From: Streptomyces canus
GTDB taxonomy: Bacteria > Actinomycetota > Actinomycetes > Streptomycetales > Streptomycetaceae
Direction: 5' to 3'
Length of the DNA: 64,000 nucleotides
NCBI RefSeq assembly: GCF_030815415.1
Contig: NZ_JAUSWW010000001.1
Coordinates: forward strand, 3,906,001 to 3,970,000
Below the pieces are notes generated by a model. That model saw only the letters and a list, made by a program, of their open reading frames with translations, did not search any database and was not told where the DNA came from. This document shows, in pieces, positions 59,590-64,000 of the stretch; position 1 is the first letter of the stretch; every line of letters starts with the position of its first letter. A program made the position numbers and the translations under genes.

Positions 59590-60711
59590 GTGACTGCCAC
59601 GTTGAGTTCCACGCGAGCCCGGGCCGCGCTGCGTACATCTGCGCGGACCTCCGGGGAGTTGCTGCTCGTACTGCTGATGCTCGCGGTGACTCTGTGGATC
59701 CTGGGCCGGATGTGGTCGGTGGTCTGGCCGCTGCTGATCGGCCTGCTGCTGACCACGCTGACCTGGCCGCCGACTCGGTTCCTGCGGCGTCGCGGGTGGA
59801 AGCCCGCTCTCGCCGCGTCGGTCGTGACGGTGCTGTTCCTTCTGGTCGCCATGGGTGTCGTGGCGCTGATCGCGGTGCCGGTGGCATCGCAGTCCGGGGA
59901 ACTGAGCGACGGGGTGTTCAAGGGCATTCAGGAGTTGCGCGAGTGGGCCGCCGGGCCGCCGTTGAACATCGATGACGCGCAGATCAACAAGGCCTTCGAC
60001 ACCGCGGTCTCCCGCGCGCAGGACAGTCTGGGCAACGTGGCGGGCGCTGTCGTCACGGGAGTGAGTACCGTGCTGAACGGTCTGGTCACCGCTGTGGTGG
60101 CCCTCTTCCTGATGTTCTTCTTCCTCAAGGACGGTCCACGGTTCCTGCCGTGGCTGGCCCGGCAGCTGCCCGGCCGACTCGCCACCGACGTCCCGACCGT
60201 GGCCGAGCGCGGCTGGAACACCCTGGGCGCGTTCGTGCGTTCGCAGGCGGCCGTCGGTCTGATCGACGCCGTTCTGATCGGGCTGGGGCTGTGGATCCTG
60301 GGCGTACCCCTCGTGCTTCCGCTGGCGGTGCTGACCTTCGTCTCCGCGTTCGTGCCGATCGTCGGTGCCCTGTTCGCCGGTTTCGTCGCGGTTCTCATCG
60401 CGCTGGTCTCCAACGGCCTGACGGACGCGCTGATCGTGCTGGCGATCATCGTGGTGGTGCAGCAGCTCGAGGGCAACGTGCTCCAGCCCATCATCCAGAG
60501 TCGTGGGCTCGGCCTCCACGCGGCCGTGATCCTGCTGGCGGTGACCTTGGGCGGCAGTCTGTTCGGCATCGTGGGGAGCCTGCTCGCGGTGCCGGTCACC
60601 GCGCTGATCGCGGTGTGCTGGGACTATGTGCGTGAGCAGCTCAGCGAACCGTCCGAAGGGCCGGGGCCGGGAACCGACGGGCTGGACACCGACGCCCCCG
60701 TCCCGTCCTAG
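59590..60711 (+). CDS. AI-2E family (PerM-like) membrane protein
   Basis: 373 aa with seven to eight membrane helices in the AI-2E/PerM layout: two N-terminal helices, LFLLVAMGVVALIAVP, an outside region at about 100-150, FLMFFFLKDGPRFLPWL, FVPIVGALFAGFVAVLIAL, LEGNVLQPIIQSRGLGLHAAVILLAV. Members are implicated in transport of signals or ions, but actinobacterial ones are uncharacterised. GTG start with poor ribosome-binding site. Confidence 0.9.
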   Translation: MTATLSSTRARAALRTSARTSGELLLVLLMLAVTLWILGRMWSVVWPLLIGLLLTTLTWPPTRFLRRRGWKPALAASVVTVLFLLVAMGVVALIAVPVASQSGELSDGVFKGIQELREWAAGPPLNIDDAQINKAFDTAVSRAQDSLGNVAGAVVTGVSTVLNGLVTAVVALFLMFFFLKDGPRFLPWLARQLPGRLATDVPTVAERGWNTLGAFVRSQAAVGLIDAVLIGLGLWILGVPLVLPLAVLTFVSAFVPIVGALFAGFVAVLIALVSNGLTDALIVLAIIVVVQQLEGNVLQPIIQSRGLGLHAAVILLAVTLGGSLFGIVGSLLAVPVTALIAVCWDYVREQLSEPSEGPGPGTDGLDTDAPVPS

Positions 60712-60834
60712 GGAGCTCGACGCGCCGGTCACCACACGGCCCGATCCCCGCCTCCTCCGACGATGAGCAGCCAAAAGTACTCACCGGCGGCACGGCGCAG
60801 TACGGCACCCGCCGCGGAATCGCCCGGTGAGCGT

Positions 60835-60865
60835 TTGACCTTGACACGGTGACAAGGCCTTCACT
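60835..60865 (+). promoter_or_regulatory. MerR-type promoter/operator
   Basis: TTGACC (60835-60840) as -35 is followed after 19 bases by TTCACT (60860-60865). The spacer carries CCTTGACACGGTGACAAGG (60839-60857), an almost perfect 19-base dyad. A long 19-bp spacer with a centred dyad is the hallmark of MerR-activated promoters, and a MerR-family gene lies in this operon. Confidence 0.7.
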
Positions 60866-60887
60866 GCTTGCCGAGGAGGTGGTCACG

Positions 60888-61559
60888 GTGACCATGACGC
60901 GACAGGACACGGACGCGCCGGCAGCGCTCCGGCAGTTGGAGGACGACCGTTCGTCCGTGCGGCTGCGGGCGGCCATGGCGGTCGGCACGACGCCCGAGCC
61001 GCGCTTCGTCGACAAGCTCGTCGAGCGATGCGCGATCGAGCCCGAGTTCTTCGTCCGCGACATGCTGACGTGGGCGCTCGCCCGCCACCCGGTGTCCGTG
61101 ACCCTCCCCGTGCTGCTCCGCGAAGTCCGTTCGGAGCGGGCGCAGGCACGGAGCCAGGCGTTGCACACGCTGTCCAAGATCGGGGACCGGCAGGCGTGGC
61201 CGGCGATCACCCGGGCGCTGCTGTGCGACGCCGACGACGAGGTGGCGCGAAGCGCCTGGCGGGCCGCGGTCGTGCTCGTGCCGGAGGGCGAGGAGTCGGC
61301 GTTGGCCGCGGTACTGGCGACACAGCTCGGGCGCGGTGAGCGCGAGACGCAGCTGAGTCTCAGCCGGGCGCTGGTCGGGCTGGGTGAGGTCGCGCTGCCG
61401 GCTCTGCGTGCCGCGGCCACGGCCGCTGACCGGCAGGTGCGCACGCACGCCCTCGCCACGGAGCGGCTGCTGGGCGACCCGGACGCCGGTTTCGAGTTCG
61501 CGATCGAGGAGGCGAAGCGCGTGGTGGCCCTCGGCGGGCCGGGCCAGGCGGGACAATAG
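60888..61559 (+). CDS. HEAT-repeat protein
   Basis: 223 aa composed of about five HEAT/PBS-lyase-type helical repeats (for example RLRAAMAVGT, VRDMLTWALARHPV, ARSQALHTLSKIGDRQAWPAI, VARSAWRAAVVLV, VRTHALATERLLGD). No signal peptide. GAGGAGG at the right distance points to the GTG at 60888 as start. It is co-transcribed with, and resembles the C-terminal part of, the MerR-HEAT protein encoded 3 bases downstream, and may act as its partner or antagonist. Confidence 0.85.
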   Translation: MTMTRQDTDAPAALRQLEDDRSSVRLRAAMAVGTTPEPRFVDKLVERCAIEPEFFVRDMLTWALARHPVSVTLPVLLREVRSERAQARSQALHTLSKIGDRQAWPAITRALLCDADDEVARSAWRAAVVLVPEGEESALAAVLATQLGRGERETQLSLSRALVGLGEVALPALRAAATAADRQVRTHALATERLLGDPDAGFEFAIEEAKRVVALGGPGQAGQ

Positions 61560-61562
61560 GGC

Positions 61563-62561
61563 GTGTTGATCGGTGAGGTGGCGCGACGGTCCGGGGTCAG
61601 CGCCCGCATGCTCAGGCATTACGAGTCGCTCGGACTGCTGCGGCCCTCGGCTCGTACGGGCTCCGGCTACCGGGAGTACTCCGGCGACGACATCCGGCGG
61701 ATCTTCCACATCGAGAGCCTGCGGTCGCTGGGGCTGTCGCTGCGGGAGATCGGGCGGGCGCTGGACGATCCCGGTTTCACGCCCTCGGCGCTCGTCGACG
61801 ACCTCGTCCGGCAGACGCGCGAACGCATCGCGGCCGAGACCGAGCTGCTCACGCGGCTCCGCAGGATCGACGCCGCCGAGCCCGCCGCCTGGGAGGACGT
61901 CCTCCAGATCGTCGTATTCCTCCAGGCGCTGGGGTCGAAGAGCCCTGCCGCCCGCCAGCGCGCGGCCCTTTCCTCGGCCGCCGAGATTCCGGTGGAGGCC
62001 CTGGTCGAGGCGGTGCTCAGGGAGACGGAGCCGAACGTCGCCGGAGCCCTTCGCTGGGCGCTGGCGCGATCCGGTGACGGCGCGACGGCACTGCTGGCCC
62101 AGGGCCTCGGCTCACCGGTGGCCGCCGTGCGGGAACGTGCCGTCCGGTCCCTCGCCGAGCTGCCCGGTGACGAGGCCACCGCCCGGCTGCGGGACGCCCT
62201 CACGGAGCCGGATGCCGTGGTCCGCGGCCATGCGGCTCTGGCCCTCGGGACGCGGGGAGTGGCCGAAGCGGTACCGGCCCTGGTCGACCTGATCGTGGAG
62301 GGCCGGAACGACACGGAGGCGGCCGACGCGCTGAGCATGCTGGCGGGCGACACCGCGACGGCGGACCGGATCGCCACCAGGCTCGTCGACCACCTCGCCC
62401 AGGACACCACCGAGGCGCCCGCACGCGTACGGCTGACGCAGGCGCTGGCGGACATCCCGGGGCGCACGGCTTCGGGCGCCCTCATGGAGCTGTCCGGCGA
62501 CGGGGACCGTGCCGTCGCGCTGACCGCCGCGTACCTTGTTCGGCTGCGCGACGCGGGGTGA
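61563..62561 (+). CDS. MerR-family regulator with C-terminal HEAT repeats
   Basis: 332 aa. N-terminal MerR helix-turn-helix (about 1-70; IGEVARRSGVSARMLRHYESLGLLRPSARTGSGYREYS) and the dimer helix, then about 210 residues of HEAT/PBS-lyase repeats (TALLAQGLGSPVAAVRERAVRSLAELPGDE, VVRGHAALALGTRG). HEAT repeats bind proteins or DNA rather than small ligands, so the signal may be another protein, such as the HEAT protein encoded upstream. GTG start, 3-base gap to the upstream stop. Confidence 0.9.
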   Translation: MLIGEVARRSGVSARMLRHYESLGLLRPSARTGSGYREYSGDDIRRIFHIESLRSLGLSLREIGRALDDPGFTPSALVDDLVRQTRERIAAETELLTRLRRIDAAEPAAWEDVLQIVVFLQALGSKSPAARQRAALSSAAEIPVEALVEAVLRETEPNVAGALRWALARSGDGATALLAQGLGSPVAAVRERAVRSLAELPGDEATARLRDALTEPDAVVRGHAALALGTRGVAEAVPALVDLIVEGRNDTEAADALSMLAGDTATADRIATRLVDHLAQDTTEAPARVRLTQALADIPGRTASGALMELSGDGDRAVALTAAYLVRLRDAG

Positions 62562-62585
62562 CGGCTCTTCTCGGGTACCGCGTAC

Positions 62586-62617
62586 GCGGCCCGGCCGCGG
62601 GTCCTGCGCCGGGCCGC
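62586..62617. terminator. Hairpin between the MerR-HEAT and msrA genes
   Basis: GCGGCCCGGC (62586-62595) and GCCGGGCCGC (62608-62617) form a perfect 10-bp stem with a 12-base loop between two convergent genes. No T-tract. Confidence 0.6.
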
Positions 62618-62624
62618 CCCTCGG

Positions 62625-63137
62625 TCAGCCCTCGGCGCGGGCGGGCAGCCGCCATCCCGGGCGCGGGAAGTGGCAGGTGTAGCCGTCCGGGTAACGCTGC
62701 AGGTAGTCCTGGTGCTCGGGCTCGGCCTCCCAGAACGGGCCCACAGGCTCCACCTCGGTGACGACCTTGCCCGGCCACAGGCCCGAGGCGTCCGCGTCCG
62801 CGATCGTGTCTTCGGCGATCCGCTTCTGCTCGTCGTCCACGTAGTAGATCGCCGAGCGGTAGCTCAGACCGATGTCGTTGCCCTGCCGGTTCTTGGTGCT
62901 CGGGTCGTGGATCTGGAAGAAGAACTCCAGGAGCGCCCGGAAATCGGTCTTCGCGGGGTCGAAGAGGATCTCGATGGCCTCCGCGTGCGTGCCGTGGTTG
63001 CGGTACGTCGCGTTCGGCACGTCACCCCCGGTGTATCCCACCCGGGTCGCCGTCACGCCCGGAAGTCGGCGGATCAGCTCCTCCATCCCCCAGAAGCATC
63101 CGCCCGCCAGCACGGCCCTCTGCGTCTGCGCAGCCAT
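62625..63137 (-). CDS. msrA: Peptide methionine (S)-S-oxide reductase, short form
   Basis: 170 aa, the second MsrA of the window. Catalytic GGCFWG with C14, VGYTGG, TYRNHGTHAEAIEI, and QRYPDGYTCHFPRPGW at the C terminus, which holds only one other cysteine. The ATG at 63137 is chosen because GGAGGAG lies five bases upstream; a GTG at 63170 is the alternative. The N- and C-terminal differences from the 58840 enzyme suggest a different reductant or target. Confidence 0.93.
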   Translation of the reverse strand: MAAQTQRAVLAGGCFWGMEELIRRLPGVTATRVGYTGGDVPNATYRNHGTHAEAIEILFDPAKTDFRALLEFFFQIHDPSTKNRQGNDIGLSYRSAIYYVDDEQKRIAEDTIADADASGLWPGKVVTEVEPVGPFWEAEPEHQDYLQRYPDGYTCHFPRPGWRLPARAEG

Positions 63138-63340
63138 TCCCGCTCCTCCCATATCTGCCGTCTCGGTCACTCGGGCTGCTCGGCTCGCACGACGGGCATC
63201 CCGGACCCACCCCCCTCAACGCACGAGGGCTTCCGACGATTCCGTGCCGGGCGCACGGCACGCCGCGACTCGCCAGGACAGGTCCGGGCGGGTCGAAAAC
63301 CACTGGTCCCACCACCCGGAGCGACCCCACCCTGTACGTC

Positions 63341-63934
63341 ATGGAACAGCCCCGCCACCAGATCCGTGCGGCCCACACGGCATCCACGATCACCGTCTAC
63401 CAGGCGTACTCCCCTGCCCTCGGCCTGTCGGCCGCCCGCGAGGGCCGTTTCCCGGCGGCGTGGAAGCGCGACCGTATGTCGTGGATCAAGCCCAGCTTTC
63501 TCTGGATGATGTACCGCTGCGGCTGGGCCACGAAGGAGGGGCAGGAGACCGTGCTCGCCGTCGAGATCACCCGTGGCGGCTTCGAGTGGGCGCTGCGCCA
63601 CGCGTGCCTGTCCGGCTATGTCCGCGGCCTGCACCCCGACCGGGCCGCCTGGCAGCGCCAGTTGAAGCGGGCGCCCGCTCGGGTGCAGTGGGATCCCGAG
63701 CGGGACCTGCACCTGCGGCCCCTGCCCCACCGCGCCCTGCAACTCGGCCTCTCCGGTGAGGCGGTTCGGCGATACGCGGACGAGTGGACGGTCTCCATCC
63801 GTGACGTGACCCCGCTCGCCCGCGAGATACACGCACGGGTCCGCAGCGGCGATCTGGACTCCGCCGCCCGGCTGCTGCCCGAGGAACTCCCCTTCCCCGA
63901 GGGCGACGGTCTCCTCGCCCACCTGCGGGGATGA
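63341..63934 (+). CDS. DUF4291 family protein
   Basis: 197 aa soluble protein of the DUF4291 family: ITVYQAYSP near the start, MSWIKPSFLWMMYRCGWATK, then PVRVQWDPERDLHL and RALQLGLSG. The family is common in bacteria and fungi but has no assigned role; it contains invariant Trp, Lys and Arg residues that suggest an enzyme. ATG start. Divergent from msrA. Confidence 0.88.
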   Translation: MEQPRHQIRAAHTASTITVYQAYSPALGLSAAREGRFPAAWKRDRMSWIKPSFLWMMYRCGWATKEGQETVLAVEITRGGFEWALRHACLSGYVRGLHPDRAAWQRQLKRAPARVQWDPERDLHLRPLPHRALQLGLSGEAVRRYADEWTVSIRDVTPLAREIHARVRSGDLDSAARLLPEELPFPEGDGLLAHLRG

Positions 63935-63951
63935 AGCGAGGACGCCCCGCG

Positions 63952-64000
63952 CTACAGCTCAGGACAGCGCTCCACGCCCCCTTCGAAGGTCCTGCCCGCC
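63952..64000 (-). CDS. C-terminal end of a gene cut by the window edge
   Basis: The minus strand ends with AGRTFEGGVERCPEL and a TAG stop, coding-like in codon bias. The remainder lies beyond the window, so no family can be given. Confidence 0.4.
   Translation of the reverse strand, partial: AGRTFEGGVERCPEL

Noticed and set aside
1..64000. CRISPR arrays, tRNA/rRNA genes, full-length transposons, prophage or biosynthetic gene cluster
   Set aside because: I found no regularly spaced repeats of CRISPR type, no cloverleaf candidates, no transposase or integrase, no phage structural genes and no PKS/NRPS genes.

Overview
The window is a high-GC, densely packed actinomycete chromosome segment, almost certainly Streptomyces. 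The signs are strong third-position GC, GTG and TTG starts, many ATGA stop/start overlaps, mycothiol metabolism (mca), GTP-dependent PEP carboxykinase, SigE-type sigma factors and several Sec-secreted hydrolases. I see about 58 protein genes, no rRNA, tRNA or CRISPR, and no transposase. One short MITE-like element and a small family of dispersed GC-rich repeats are present.

Layout. 0-8.2 kb: secreted GH18 chitinase, two small hypothetical genes, a SigE-family sigma factor with a membrane protein, an NRAMP-like transporter, an anti-sigma-type ATPase and a secreted M14 carboxypeptidase. 8.9-16 kb: a catabolic cluster made of a GntP permease, RidA, an IclR regulator and a KDG-type sugar kinase on the minus strand, divergent from a D-amino-acid dehydratase/deaminase and an N-acyl-D-amino-acid deacylase. 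I read it as a candidate N-acetyl-glucosaminate/glucosaminate route to KDPG. 16-19.6 kb: trypsin-like protease, disordered membrane protein, alaA. 19.8-29.7 kb: two convergent operons (SBP-like protein, TelA, SBP-VWA lipoprotein, membrane protein; and STPK, YbjN, membrane protein, VWA/TerY, PP2C, membrane kinase) separated by a 250-bp inverted-repeat element. 30-35.9 kb: pckG, trhA, an MFS exporter with its TetR regulator, and a Mut7-C protein.

35.9-42.4 kb: a four-gene operon, every junction a 4-nt overlap, encoding a processive GT2 synthase, a PMT/ArnT-like glycosyltransferase, a polyprenol-phosphate sugar synthase with a GtrA domain, and a secreted galactose-oxidase-type copper radical oxidase. 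It resembles the cslA/glxA glycan machinery in concept but has a different composition. 42.5-49 kb: thioredoxin-domain protein, ArsR-type regulator, and a membrane-anchored STAND ATPase with TPRs. 49-64 kb: conserved housekeeping genes (mca, greA, a DrrAB-type ABC exporter, ilvA, MarR, metB, two msrA genes, AI-2E-type permease, a HEAT protein with a MerR-HEAT regulator, DUF4291) and the tail of one more gene at the right edge.

The observations most worth follow-up are the amino-sugar-acid cluster, the kinase carrying two in-frame copies of a dispersed repeat, the element whose insertion appears to have duplicated a shared CTAG stop signal, the TerY-type VWA/PP2C/kinase triad facing TelA and duplicated binding proteins, and the glycan/radical-oxidase operon. 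All functional calls rest on reading motifs by eye; no database search was run.
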